This document shows, piece after piece, positions 1-8,234 of a DNA stretch of 64,000 nucleotides. The translations under genes and the position numbers were made by a program. Numbering within the stretch: the first letter of the stretch is position 1; each line of letters begins with the position of its first letter. The notes below the pieces were generated by a model that saw only the letters and a program-made list of their open reading frames with translations, had not been told where the DNA came from and ran no database searches. This stretch comes from an uncultured Porphyromonadaceae bacterium. Its GTDB lineage: Bacteria; Bacteroidota; Bacteroidia; Bacteroidales; Muribaculaceae. The stretch spans positions 62,001-126,000 of the forward strand of contig CANEHE010000001.1 of the NCBI GenBank assembly GCA_947427285.1, written 5' to 3'.

Positions 1-2
1 TT

Positions 3-428
3 TCTCTTCTTGACACCAATGTTGTCGTGGTTCTTGCATTGATGACGATAGTCGGAGTGGTGACTCTGATTTCAGGACTATTGATCATCATTCTTGACAA
101 AATATCTTTCGTAGGGGTGATGAAGGCTCTTGGAGCTTCCAACCGTGCTTTAGGCAGAATATTTGTTTATCTGGCTCTTCGGGTGGCGTTGACAGGCATG
201 GCGATAGGAAACCTGTTCATGCTTCTTATTCTGTGGATGCAAAGCCGATGGCATTTTTTTCCGCTTGATCCGGACAGTTACTATATCGATTTCGTACCGG
301 TGGAGATCAGTTGGGTGGACGTGGCTGTGATAAATGCCGGTGTATTTATTGTGATCTGGCTTTCACTTATACTTCCATCACGGTTTGTGGCCCGGATATC
401 TCCCGCCGAAACTATGCGTTATGAGTGA
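3..428 (+). CDS. FtsX-like ABC transporter permease, C-terminal part
   Basis: The last 141 residues of an inner-membrane permease whose start lies before the window. The frame is open from base 3. Three hydrophobic segments are visible: one near the visible start (VLALMTIVGVV onward, ending in ISGLLIIIL), one in the middle (VYLALRVALTGMAIGNLFML) and one near the end (AVINAGVFIVIWLSLILP). Known for the family: the LolC/LolE/FtsX C-terminal domain starts with a helix containing LDTNVxVxLALM and a GxLKALGAS-like turn, as seen here (GVMKALGAS), and ends PAExxRYE. LolCDE-type permeases pull lipoproteins from the inner membrane, and other FtsX-like permeases have other roles, so the substrate is not settled. 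No ATPase partner is visible downstream, and the next gene is an unrelated sodB. Confidence 0.85.
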   Translation, partial: SLLDTNVVVVLALMTIVGVVTLISGLLIIILDKISFVGVMKALGASNRALGRIFVYLALRVALTGMAIGNLFMLLILWMQSRWHFFPLDPDSYYIDFVPVEISWVDVAVINAGVFIVIWLSLILPSRFVARISPAETMRYE

Positions 429-434
429 GACTTA

Positions 435-455
435 GAGGCTGTTTAAAAATGCCTC
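435..455. repeat. Relic of the 309-bp palindromic element (terminal repeat only)
   Basis: GAGGCTGTTTAAAAAT, identical to the first 16 bases of the element at 22864-23172, followed directly by GCCTC. That matches the opposite end if almost all internal sequence were lost. The 21 bases are flanked by TTA on both sides (432-434 and 456-458), like the TAA flanks of the full copy. It lies just after the stop of the permease gene. Confidence 0.5.
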
Positions 456-500
456 TTACTTTTTGGATCGGGAAAACTTTAGTAACCTTCACCGTGTTGT

Positions 501-508
501 TATTTTTG
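501..508 (+). promoter_or_regulatory. Putative sodB promoter -7 box
   Basis: TATTTTTG fits the Bacteroidota -7 consensus TAnnTTTG and lies 31 bases before the sodB ATG. A clear TTTG at the usual -33 spacing is missing (CTTT at 477-480), so only the -7 part is supported. Confidence 0.4.
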
Positions 509-539
509 AAAATACATTTATCATAACATAAATCACACT

Positions 540-1121
540 ATGAAATTCACCCAACCCAAACTTCCGTATGCACCGGATGCTCTTGCTCCGGTCATTTCAC
601 AGACTACGGTCGAATATCACTACGGCAAGCATGAGAAGACGTACGTAGACACTCTTAACTCTCTTATAGAGGGGACCGAATATGCCGACATGCCTCTTGA
701 GAAGATTATCACCTCATCGTCAGGCAAACTGTTCAACAATGCGTCGCAGGCCTGGAATCATATATTCTATTTCTTCCAGTTCGCCCCTGACGGTCAGAAG
801 GAGCCTGGAGGTGCTCTTCTCGCAAAGATAGAGGAGACATTCGGATCTTTCGATGATTTCAGGAAGCAGTTTGAAACCGCAGGTGCCACTCTTTTCGGCT
901 CCGGATGGGTATGGCTTTCCGCTGACGATAAAGGTTCACTGATAATATCACAGGGGCCCAACGCTTCCAATCCTATGACACAAGGTCTGAGGCCATTGCT
1001 CGTGTTCGATGTATGGGAACATGCTTATTATCTTGACTGGCAGAATCGTCGGGCCGACTATCTGCATCGTCTGTGGGACATAGTAGACTGGTCGGTGGTG
1101 GAGATGCGTTATGGACTCTGA
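540..1121 (+). CDS. sodB: Superoxide dismutase (Fe type)
   Basis: Cytosolic superoxide dismutase that turns superoxide into hydrogen peroxide and oxygen. At 193 residues it has normal length. The four metal ligands of the Fe/Mn family are in place: His27 (EYHYGKH), His74 (AWNHIFYF), Asp157 and His161 (DVWEHAYYLDW). Gln70 in FNNASQAWNH is the glutamine of iron-type enzymes. Related enzymes in Bacteroides and Porphyromonas can work with iron or manganese, so metal use cannot be fixed from sequence. Transcribed alone or with the small gene after it; a hairpin at 1196-1225 lies between them. No signal peptide. Confidence 0.96.
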   Translation: MKFTQPKLPYAPDALAPVISQTTVEYHYGKHEKTYVDTLNSLIEGTEYADMPLEKIITSSSGKLFNNASQAWNHIFYFFQFAPDGQKEPGGALLAKIEETFGSFDDFRKQFETAGATLFGSGWVWLSADDKGSLIISQGPNASNPMTQGLRPLLVFDVWEHAYYLDWQNRRADYLHRLWDIVDWSVVEMRYGL

Positions 1122-1195
1122 TTCGTTTCTGAGTCTATATTAGTCAAAAATATTTTATGCCGGACAACAGAAACCGTTCAGCATACGTTAAATTT

Positions 1196-1225
1196 ACAGG
1201 ATGTCATCTCACGATGGCATCCTGT
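1196..1225 (+). terminator. 13-bp hairpin between sodB and the next gene
   Basis: Left arm 1196-1208 (ACAGGATGTCATC) pairs with right arm 1213-1225 (GATGGCATCCTGT) around the loop TCAC, 13 pairs with one G-U. No T-run follows, so it may be a weak terminator, a processing or stability stem for sodB mRNA, or a structure in the leader of the gene starting at 1258. It contains an in-frame ATG at 1201, which argues against that ATG being the start of the next gene. Confidence 0.5.
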
Positions 1226-1257
1226 CCACTGAAACTATAATTAAAATTACAACAGAC

Positions 1258-1620
1258 ATGCCCAACAAAAGAGAATTCAAGAAGTATGTGGAGGCACTCG
1301 GAGCTTCCGTCTGCGACGAAATGATGGTGGCCTACTATAATATTGAAGGAGTAGACCGCGACAAAATCCGTGAAAGCATAGGCCGGGTGCTTGGTGCAGT
1401 GGGCGTGGCCACTTCACATGCGAATATTTTCTTCGACAGGGGAGTCAAGGCTTTCCCCTCTGCTGCTGAGTATTCCAAAGAAAAAAGTAAATTCTTCCGT
1501 GCGTTGTTCCGTAAGATAGCCACAGACTTTTCTGCTGAGATCGATGCAGCTCTCAAGGAATTCAATGCGGCCATCCCTGCCGAGGTCAGAGAACGCCAGA
1601 GGCAGGAGGTAGCCCGATAA
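1258..1620 (+). CDS. Small conserved-looking hypothetical protein
   Basis: No function recognised. A 120-residue soluble protein beginning MPNKREFKKY, probably nearly all alpha-helical, with charged helices in the second half (SKEKSKFFRALFRK; the end is EVRERQRQEVAR). No signal peptide, membrane segment or cysteine cluster. Small Bacteroidales proteins starting MPNKR followed by lysine-rich helices are familiar as uncharacterised proteins, but this is only a resemblance. The ATG at 1258 was chosen over the in-frame ATG at 1201, because 1201 lies inside the stem of a 13-bp hairpin and the extra 19 residues look unlike a protein start. It sits 32 bases before the acyltransferase gene and may be co-transcribed with it. 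Confidence 0.7.
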   Translation: MPNKREFKKYVEALGASVCDEMMVAYYNIEGVDRDKIRESIGRVLGAVGVATSHANIFFDRGVKAFPSAAEYSKEKSKFFRALFRKIATDFSAEIDAALKEFNAAIPAEVRERQRQEVAR

Positions 1621-1652
1621 ACAGAGGATACACATCTAAAAAAACCTTGTAA

Positions 1653-2207
1653 ATGAGCCCGGCATTCTGGCGATATCTTCTGCGACTGATGCGATGGAAT
1701 GTCAGCGTCAAAGTGCCGGAACGGAATAAATGTGTGATATGTGTGGCTCCCCACACGTCAAACTGGGACTTTCTCCTCGGCTACGCCGCTTGGCGTTCGC
1801 TGGGGAGACGGGCCTGTTTTCTGATGAAGGAAAGTTGGTTCTTCTTCCCGCTCGGCATTGTTTTGCGTGCTTTGGGGGGCATCCCGGTTCCTCGTAAACG
1901 GGGCGCGGATCTCACTACTGGAATTGTAAGACGGTTCAATGAATCGGAAAATCTTAATCTCGCTGTCACACCGGAGGGAACGCGCTCCCGGCGCGAGACA
2001 TGGCGCAAGGGATTCCTGTATATCGCTTATGGTGCCCGGGTACCGATCCAACTTGGTGTGATCGACTACCGGACGAAAATTGTTTTTGTGCATGAGGAAT
2101 ATGCGCCTGCCGGCGATGTGAATACTGACATGGCATCTATCCGACGGTTTTATGATGCTTATGCCGATGCGGCCTTGAAACCTGAGAAATTCAGCCGCAT
2201 ATCATGA
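1653..2207 (+). CDS. PlsC-like 1-acylglycerol-3-phosphate acyltransferase
   Basis: Short (184 residues) member of the PlsC acyltransferase superfamily, which moves acyl chains onto lysophosphatidate or related lipids at the inner face of the membrane. The catalytic HX4D motif is His34-Asp39 (HTSNWD), and the glycerophosphate-binding motif is PEGTRS at 106-111. Residues 60-75 (WFFFPLGIVLRALGGI) are hydrophobic and probably sit in the membrane surface. Classical PlsC is about 240 residues, so this is a compact form. Its stop overlaps an ATG by four bases (ATGA at 2204-2207), suggesting coupling with the nitrilase-like gene. A second acyltransferase lies at 21622-22797, so this one may have a specialised lipid substrate. 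Confidence 0.85.
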   Translation: MSPAFWRYLLRLMRWNVSVKVPERNKCVICVAPHTSNWDFLLGYAAWRSLGRRACFLMKESWFFFPLGIVLRALGGIPVPRKRGADLTTGIVRRFNESENLNLAVTPEGTRSRRETWRKGFLYIAYGARVPIQLGVIDYRTKIVFVHEEYAPAGDVNTDMASIRRFYDAYADAALKPEKFSRIS

Positions 2208-2257
2208 ATATTGTCGGAAGTTGCTCCGACCTGAAAACTGTAATTGACTCTAACAAA

Positions 2258-3088
2258 ATGAACGACCAGAATCTAAATGTAGCCCTGTTTCCGATGACAA
2301 TACGGTGGGCCGACAAACGATCCAATCTCGATTCGCTTGAGGCCGTGGGAGCCGCTTTACATCCTGATACGGATCTGCTTATACTTCCCGAGACATTCTC
2401 CACAGGATTCCCGGCAGGCGACAAGGAGGAGATTCGTCCTCTAGCTGAACGTAATACCGGACCGACAATTGATTTCGTAAAAGAGATTGCAGCACGTCAT
2501 AATATCGCTGTTGCGGGAAGTTTCATAGCAGACTCCGGGGGATCTTTGTATAACCGGGCTTTTTTTATAGAACCTTCCGGGGAAGAAACATTCTCTGATA
2601 AACGACATCTTTTCACTATGGCGGGGGAGGATAAATCGTTTTCCCGTGGTTATGACAGGATGTCAGTACGCTTTCGTGGGTGGAATATAGCCATGGTAAT
2701 CTGTTATGATATACGTTTTCCCGTATGGTGTCGGAATGTAGACAATGAATATGATCTATTGATAGCCGTGGCCAATTGGCCAAAGGCGCGTGTGGATGCC
2801 TGGAACCGACTTCTGGTGGCACGTGCCATTGAAAACGAGGCTTATGTCTGTGGAGTAGACTGCTCCGGTACAGATCTAAATGATTATGAATACGACGGTT
2901 CATCGGCTGCGATTGACTTCAAAGGTAAGTCTATCGGTATGGAAGGGCCTGCGGTATCTGTAGGAGGAGAAGAGGCTATTGTTCATCCTCGTGTGATATA
3001 TGCCTCGCTTTCTCATCAGAAACTTGATGCATTCCATACGAAGTTTCCTGCCTGGAAAGATTCGGATCGTTTCACTCTTGAAATATGA
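2258..3088 (+). CDS. Nitrilase-superfamily amidase (omega-amidase-like)
   Basis: Carbon-nitrogen hydrolase of the nitrilase superfamily, 276 residues from this start. The catalytic triad is visible: Glu45 (LPETFSTGF), Lys115 (FSDKRHLF) and Cys149 (VICYDIRFP), with the supporting Glu124. The pattern ETFSTGF...CYDIRFP resembles YafV/Nit2-type omega-amidases, which hydrolyse alpha-ketoglutaramate or alpha-ketosuccinamate to repair transamination by-products; exact substrate is inference. The ATG at 2258 puts the first beta strand (LNVALFP) at the usual place. An ATG at 2204, overlapping the previous stop, would add 18 residues unlike the family, but could be used for coupling. Its own stop overlaps the next start by four bases. 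Confidence 0.85.
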   Translation: MNDQNLNVALFPMTIRWADKRSNLDSLEAVGAALHPDTDLLILPETFSTGFPAGDKEEIRPLAERNTGPTIDFVKEIAARHNIAVAGSFIADSGGSLYNRAFFIEPSGEETFSDKRHLFTMAGEDKSFSRGYDRMSVRFRGWNIAMVICYDIRFPVWCRNVDNEYDLLIAVANWPKARVDAWNRLLVARAIENEAYVCGVDCSGTDLNDYEYDGSSAAIDFKGKSIGMEGPAVSVGGEEAIVHPRVIYASLSHQKLDAFHTKFPAWKDSDRFTLEI

Positions 3089-4767
3089 AATTAATGCGCA
3101 AATATATTATCTTCTTTTTTTCAGTTATTTCCATATTATGTGGATGTTTGTCGTGTACACGCACGTCTGAGAAGGAAGCCGATGAGGCTACCGCAATGCC
3201 TGTCTTGATGCAGGGTGACAGTAAATGGAGTTTCTATGGTGCCGACGGTATATTCCAGTATGAGGACAGCATTGACGGTGTGCCTTCACTGGTAATCAAT
3301 GGTATATATAGCCTGCAAAACCCTGATGGCACATATTCCCTGTGGCGTGCCGGAGAAAAGCCGGAACTTGTAGAGGGGTGTGATCGGCTGATCAGTGTCG
3401 GCTGGAACAATGACAACCTGATACCTGTGTGTCGTCCGGGGTCACGCATATCAGTTATTGACCCGGCTGGTAGAAAGAAATTTGAGATTGGCCCTGTAGA
3501 TGGTGCTGAAATCATGGAGACATCCATTGCATTTCATGATGGATATCTGATGATAATTACTACGGATGGGAAATATGGATATGTAGATAAATCCGGTAAA
3601 GTTGTAATCAAGCCCCGTTACTATGCTGCAGCTAATTTCGGTGAAGGTAGAGCTATGGTGGAGATTCCGGGTAAACGCCAGTCGGACCATCGTCTTTACA
3701 GATTCATTGGTCTTGACGGAGCGACGCTTTTTGATATTCCGGATTCAATACGTCTTGAGACTTTTCGTTATCATGACGGCAGGGTAGTCGCACGCACTGT
3801 TTCCGGACGTGTGGGTTTTCTCGAAGATGACGGACGTTTTAGTCCGGCTCTTCCTCAGGCAGATGGTGTGGGAAATTACAACAAGCGGTATTATGCGTTT
3901 GTCGCCGGAGGAAAATGGGGTGTCGCTTCTTTTGACGGCGATATACATATAGAGCCTGCTTATCAGACGATTGAGATGCTTCCTGATCAGTCATTTCTTG
4001 TTCAGGACGCAATGCGTAGATATCATGTGCTTGATCGCAATGGAATTGAGAAATTTGATTTTGAGGGTTGTTCATACGTGAGTTTTGCGAGGGGATTCGG
4101 TTTTATCTGCAAATCGTCAGGCGGCACTTATCTGCTTAACAAGAACGGACGACGTGATACTGACCGGGTGTTTGCCAAGGTAAGTCTAAATCGATCTGCG
4201 TCGAAAGTGGTTCGTTCGCAATGGTACAATCCTTCCGATATATATGCTCAGTTGCGCGACAAGATTTCACCATACGGAGTGGACAAGTTCAAGATAGGGA
4301 TGCCGGCATACGTATTCTTTCAGGGTGATCCCACGATAGAACATTTGGTCAAATATTTTGAGCCACAACTTTTTCAAGATGGAAATACAATTAAATTCGG
4401 AGTTCAAGTGATAAGCGATCGTCCTCTGGCGCGTAAGATTCCTGGAAGAAGCGAGGGTTCGGAATATGAATTCGATAAGAACGCAGTGATCAAGATCGTC
4501 CAGATTGATATTTCGATGGAACATGATTCATGGCGTTCCGGACAGATTGATTTCGCCAATACTATGCGTAACAAGGGATATTCACTTGTGAAGGCTGTCG
4601 AGCGCAACGGTGTCAGTTATCGGTTGTATAAGGCAATGGACAATGAGATGCTTGTCTTTTATAGTGAACCACAGAAACGTGTGCGGATATATGTACTTGA
4701 CGAGGACACTGCGGTAGATATAAAGCGTAGCGTATTCGAGGGTGCTCCGGGTATACCGGATCTTTGA
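3085..4767 (+). CDS. WG-repeat lipoprotein
   Basis: A 560-residue exported lipoprotein of unknown role. The N-terminus is a lipoprotein signal: basic MKLMRK, a hydrophobic stretch, then LCGC with Cys21 the likely lipidated residue. WG/KWG-type repeats, which form beta-propeller-like or beta-rich surfaces, occur at about 161-180 (DGKYGYVDKSGKVVIKPRY), 241-252 (GRVGFLEDDG) and 276-293 (GGKWGVASFDG). The last 170 residues show no repeat and may be a separate domain. The start overlaps the amidase stop by four bases (ATGA), so the two are translated together. The gene ends at a very strong bidirectional terminator (4783-4843). Location in inner or outer membrane cannot be decided. Confidence 0.85.
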   Translation: MKLMRKYIIFFFSVISILCGCLSCTRTSEKEADEATAMPVLMQGDSKWSFYGADGIFQYEDSIDGVPSLVINGIYSLQNPDGTYSLWRAGEKPELVEGCDRLISVGWNNDNLIPVCRPGSRISVIDPAGRKKFEIGPVDGAEIMETSIAFHDGYLMIITTDGKYGYVDKSGKVVIKPRYYAAANFGEGRAMVEIPGKRQSDHRLYRFIGLDGATLFDIPDSIRLETFRYHDGRVVARTVSGRVGFLEDDGRFSPALPQADGVGNYNKRYYAFVAGGKWGVASFDGDIHIEPAYQTIEMLPDQSFLVQDAMRRYHVLDRNGIEKFDFEGCSYVSFARGFGFICKSSGGTYLLNKNGRRDTDRVFAKVSLNRSASKVVRSQWYNPSDIYAQLRDKISPYGVDKFKIGMPAYVFFQGDPTIEHLVKYFEPQLFQDGNTIKFGVQVISDRPLARKIPGRSEGSEYEFDKNAVIKIVQIDISMEHDSWRSGQIDFANTMRNKGYSLVKAVERNGVSYRLYKAMDNEMLVFYSEPQKRVRIYVLDEDTAVDIKRSVFEGAPGIPDL

Positions 4768-4782
4768 TTTGGTTTTCGGCAG

Positions 4783-4843
4783 TCTCTTGATATCAGAAAA
4801 GACCGGATGGCATATTCATCCGGTCTTTTCTGATATCAAGAGA
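4783..4843. terminator. Bidirectional terminator with perfect 27-bp stem
   Basis: Left arm 4783-4809 and right arm 4817-4843 are exact reverse complements over 27 bases, with a 7-base loop (GCATATT). The core is AAAAGACCGGATG paired with CATCCGGTCTTTT, giving a T-run on each strand. It sits between the convergent lipoprotein gene (stop 4767) and clpB (stop 4852) and would stop transcription from both. Confidence 0.92.
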
Positions 4844-4851
4844 GATCGTAC

Positions 4852-7443
4852 TCAGTTGTTTCGGAACACAAGACTGTATCCTTCGCAATCGATAGTGATG
4901 GGATGTTCGCGGTCCACTTTTTGTGACAGGATGTCTTTTGAGAGCTGATTGAGCACAAGGCGTTGCACAGTGCGCTTCACCGGACGTGCTCCAAATTCGG
5001 GATCATAGCCGTCTTCCGCGAGAAGTTCCAGGGCTTTCGATGTGATATTGAGTGTTATGCCGTTGGATGCAAGCATTTTCCGGACATTCTTTACCTGAAG
5101 ATCTACAATTTGTTGTATCTCTTTCTTGTTGAGGGGAGAGAACATCACAATCTCATCGATACGGTTCAGGAATTCGGGACGGATAGTCTGTTTCAAAAGA
5201 TCGAGAACATCCTGTTTGGTGCGTTCCTCGGTTTCCTTCCGGTTGATGTCAGTCATTTTAGAGAAATTCTCGAGTATCATGGCCGACCCCATGTTGGAGG
5301 TCATGATAATGATAGTGTTCTTGAAATTGATGAAACGACCCTTATTGTCGGTAAGCCGTCCGTCGTCAAGCACCTGCAGAAGGATATTGAATACATCGGG
5401 ATTGGCTTTCTCAATCTCATCGAAAAGCACTACGCTGTATGGTTTACGGCGTACGGCCTCGGTCAATTGTCCTCCCTCGTCATATCCTACATATCCTGGA
5501 GGTGCTCCGACAAGGCGGCTTACGGAATGCTTCTCCATATATTCGCTCATGTCTATACGTGTTATGGCGTCCTCGCTGTCGAACAGATATTCCGCCAATG
5601 CTTTGGCAAGTTCGGTCTTTCCGACACCGGTGGTCCCCAGGAAAAGGAATGATCCTATAGGACGTCTCGGATCGTTGAGTCCGGCTCTGGAACGACGTAC
5701 GGCATCAGCCACTGCTTTTATGGCATCCTCCTGGCCGATCACCCTATGATGAAGTTCCTTTTCAAGATGGAGCAGTTTTTCCTTATCACTCTGGGCCATT
5801 TTCTTAACCGGTATACCGGTCCAGCGGCTCACTATTTCGGCGATGTCTTCGGAGTCTACTTCCTCTTTGATCATGGCTCCTTCGCCCTGTAAGGTTTTGA
5901 GCCGTTCCTGAATCTCTTTGTTTTCATCCTCCTTACCCTTTATACGGGAGTAACGGATTTCAGCAACTTTTGCGTAGTCACCTTCGCGCTCGGCACGATC
6001 AGCCTCTATTTTCAGCTGTTCGATGTCGATCTTGTTCTGCTGGATCTTGTTGATCTCGGTCTTCTCGGCCTGCCATTTAGCTCTGAGGGACTTCTCTGTG
6101 TCTCTCAGATTTGCGAGATCCTCGTCAATTTCCTTCAATTTGAAATCATCGCCTTCGCGCTTAAGAGCCTCACGTTCGATTTCAAGCTGTTTGATCTTTC
6201 TTGAGGCCTCGTCAAGTGCCTGAGGCATGGAATCCATTTCCAGACGGAGTTTTGAGGCGGCTTCATCGATCAGATCAATGGCCTTGTCCGGCAGAAAACG
6301 GTCTGTGATATATCGCACGGAAAGATGGACGGCGGCCACGATTGCCTCATCCATGATACGCACCTTGTGATGATTCTCATATCTTTCTTTGAGACCTCGC
6401 AGAATAGATATGGCACTCAACTCGTCTGGTTCATCCACCATGACTTTCTGAAAGCGACGTTCAAGTGCTTTGTCTTTTTCGAAATATTTCTGATATTCGT
6501 CGAGGGTAGTGGCTCCGATCGAGCGTAGCTCCCCACGTGCAAGAGCCGGTTTCAGGATATTGGCGGCGTCCATTGCCCCTTCTCCCTTTCCCGCGCCTAC
6601 AAGAGTGTGGATTTCATCAATGAAGAGGATTATTTCTCCATCGCTTTGGGTCACTTCATTGACGATGGCTTTCAGCCGCTCCTCAAATTCCCCTTTGTAT
6701 TTCGCTCCGGCTACGAGTGCACCCATGTCAAGCGAATAAATCTGTTTGCTACGTAGATTTTCCGGTACGTCTCCTCTTACGATACGGTGAGCGAGACCTT
6801 CGGCGATCGCGGTCTTTCCTGTTCCCGGTTCTCCAACGAGCATCGGATTGTTTTTGGTACGGCGCGATAGAATCTGAAGCACTCTCCGGATCTCTTCGTC
6901 ACGCCCGATGACGGGATCGAGTTTTCCGCTTCTTGCTCTGTCATTCAGGTTGATGGCATATTTTGAAAGGGCCTGGTATGATTCTTCCGCGCTCTGTCCT
7001 GTAACCTTGTTGCCCTGACGAAGTTCGCGGATGACAGCTCCAAGCCCTTTTTCGGTCATCCCGAAGTCCTTAAGGATCTGGGAAGCCTTGCATTTTGTCC
7101 GTAGAATACCCATAATTATGGCTTCTACAGACACATATTCGTCTCCTTCCGATTTTGAGAAATCTACAGCCTTCTGAAACGCATCATTGGAATCGCGACT
7201 GAGAAAGACCTCTCCTCCGGATACTTTCGGAAGCATGGCGATCTCTTTGTCGATTGCGGCTCCTACCGGGGCCACACCTGTACCAAGTTTCTGGAATATG
7301 AAATTGACGATTGTCTCGCTTTCCAGAAAGACAGCTTTGAGTATGTGCAGCGGTTCGATTTGCTGTTGCCCGGACTGCCGGGTAAGCTCAATAGCCTTCT
7401 GCACCACTTCCTGTGACTTGATGGTAAAATTATTGAAGTTCAT
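4852..7443 (-). CDS. clpB: ATP-dependent protein disaggregase ClpB
   Basis: Cytosolic Hsp100 disaggregase that threads aggregated proteins through a hexameric ring together with DnaK. At 863 residues it has full length. Order: Clp N-domain (about 1-145), first AAA+ module with Walker A GEPGTGKT at 204-211 and [12 protein letters not shown], the long coiled-coil middle domain (about 400-525) that separates ClpB from ClpA/C, second AAA+ module with [12 protein letters not shown] near residue 605, and the D2-small C-terminal domain. No IGF/L ClpP-binding loop was noticed. No promoter of the TAnnTTTG type was found upstream (7444-7560), so heat-shock control by another factor is possible. Confidence 0.97.
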   Translation of the reverse strand: MNFNNFTIKSQEVVQKAIELTRQSGQQQIEPLHILKAVFLESETIVNFIFQKLGTGVAPVGAAIDKEIAMLPKVSGGEVFLSRDSNDAFQKAVDFSKSEGDEYVSVEAIIMGILRTKCKASQILKDFGMTEKGLGAVIRELRQGNKVTGQSAEESYQALSKYAINLNDRARSGKLDPVIGRDEEIRRVLQILSRRTKNNPMLVGEPGTGKTAIAEGLAHRIVRGDVPENLRSKQIYSLDMGALVAGAKYKGEFEERLKAIVNEVTQSDGEIILFIDEIHTLVGAGKGEGAMDAANILKPALARGELRSIGATTLDEYQKYFEKDKALERRFQKVMVDEPDELSAISILRGLKERYENHHKVRIMDEAIVAAVHLSVRYITDRFLPDKAIDLIDEAASKLRLEMDSMPQALDEASRKIKQLEIEREALKREGDDFKLKEIDEDLANLRDTEKSLRAKWQAEKTEINKIQQNKIDIEQLKIEADRAEREGDYAKVAEIRYSRIKGKEDENKEIQERLKTLQGEGAMIKEEVDSEDIAEIVSRWTGIPVKKMAQSDKEKLLHLEKELHHRVIGQEDAIKAVADAVRRSRAGLNDPRRPIGSFLFLGTTGVGKTELAKALAEYLFDSEDAITRIDMSEYMEKHSVSRLVGAPPGYVGYDEGGQLTEAVRRKPYSVVLFDEIEKANPDVFNILLQVLDDGRLTDNKGRFINFKNTIIIMTSNMGSAMILENFSKMTDINRKETEERTKQDVLDLLKQTIRPEFLNRIDEIVMFSPLNKKEIQQIVDLQVKNVRKMLASNGITLNITSKALELLAEDGYDPEFGARPVKRTVQRLVLNQLSKDILSQKVDREHPITIDCEGYSLVFRNN

Positions 7444-7560
7444 ATTTAATTAAGGTGTGTGGTTTTTCTGTCTTTATTAACAATCGCCGTCCTCAATTGG
7501 TTGGCATCTTCCGGATGATTGGAATGCATTTGCCAGATGTGCCTGTTCGGACCAGTTGTT

Positions 7561-7941
7561 TCAGGATTTGACTGGAAGAATTTCGATCCAGTAGTCATCC
7601 GGATCATGGATGAAGTATATTCCCATATCGTGATTCTCATAACAGATTACGCCCATCTTGCGATGATATTCGCGTATTGTCGCGTAGTCTCCAGTTACTC
7701 TCATGGCCAGATGGCTTTCATTCTCACCGAGTTGGTAGGGTTGCGGATGATCGCGTAGCCAGGTAAGTTCAAGCCGGAATGAATCGTCCGGGGCTGAAAG
7801 ATAGTGAATTACAAATGATCCGTCCGGAGCCTTTATCTCTCCCGATTTTGTCAGTCCCAACGCGTCGTGATAGAATTTTTCTGATTTTTCAATATCAGTC
7901 ACGTCAATGTTGAAATGGTCGAATTTTGCTTTTATTTCCAT
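7561..7941 (-). CDS. VOC-fold protein, glyoxalase I-like
   Basis: A 126-residue vicinal-oxygen-chelate protein with two beta-alpha-beta-beta-beta modules. Candidate metal ligands follow the glyoxalase I pattern: His9 (KFDHFNIDV), Glu58 (FRLELTW), His77 (ESHLAM) and Glu120 (DYWIEILP). This supports a lactoylglutathione-lyase-like role in methylglyoxal detoxification, but Bacteroidales generally lack glutathione, so the thiol partner or even the reaction is uncertain. Its 5' leader contains a relic of the palindromic element (7962-7980). It is followed by clpB on the same strand after 117 bases. Confidence 0.8.
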   Translation of the reverse strand: MEIKAKFDHFNIDVTDIEKSEKFYHDALGLTKSGEIKAPDGSFVIHYLSAPDDSFRLELTWLRDHPQPYQLGENESHLAMRVTGDYATIREYHRKMGVICYENHDMGIYFIHDPDDYWIEILPVKS

Positions 7942-7961
7942 GTTTTATGTTCAGGTTTTTG

Positions 7962-7980
7962 ATTTTTAATCAGCCTCTAA
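7962..7980. repeat. Relic of the right end of the 309-bp palindromic element
   Basis: ATTTTTAATCAGCCTCTAA matches 18 of 19 bases of the right end of the element including its TAA flank (23157-23175). No opposite end is seen nearby. It lies about 20 bases upstream of the VOC-gene start codon, in its leader. Confidence 0.5.
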
Positions 7981-8056
7981 GATTCCTACAATAACTGAAT
8001 AGTCAGTCATTATCATAACATCTGGACGCGTAAAAATTCTTTTTTTAAGTCTGATG

Positions 8057-8088
8057 GTTGTATTTTTCAGGAAAACAGATTAAATTTG
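8057..8088 (+). promoter_or_regulatory. Putative glucokinase promoter
   Basis: GTTG (8057-8060), 20-base spacer, then TAAATTTG (8081-8088), fitting the Bacteroidota -33/-7 pattern. It gives a leader of about 140 bases before the ATG at 8235. No stable leader structure was recognised. Confidence 0.55.
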
Positions 8089-8234
8089 CACTATCGGGAA
8101 GCCAATATTCCGGTCAGGTTTGTTTACCTTTAGGCAGCTATAAGGTTTCGCATGCTTAACTGAAAGAATTCTCTGTACACGCATGGCTGTCTTTATAGGC
8201 TTACCGGATTCAAAAAATTATTATTTCTCAGATT

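Noticed and set aside
4963-5652. A 229-codon plus-strand open frame opposite clpB
   Set aside because: clpB is complete in its own frame through this stretch. The reverse protein resembles nothing.
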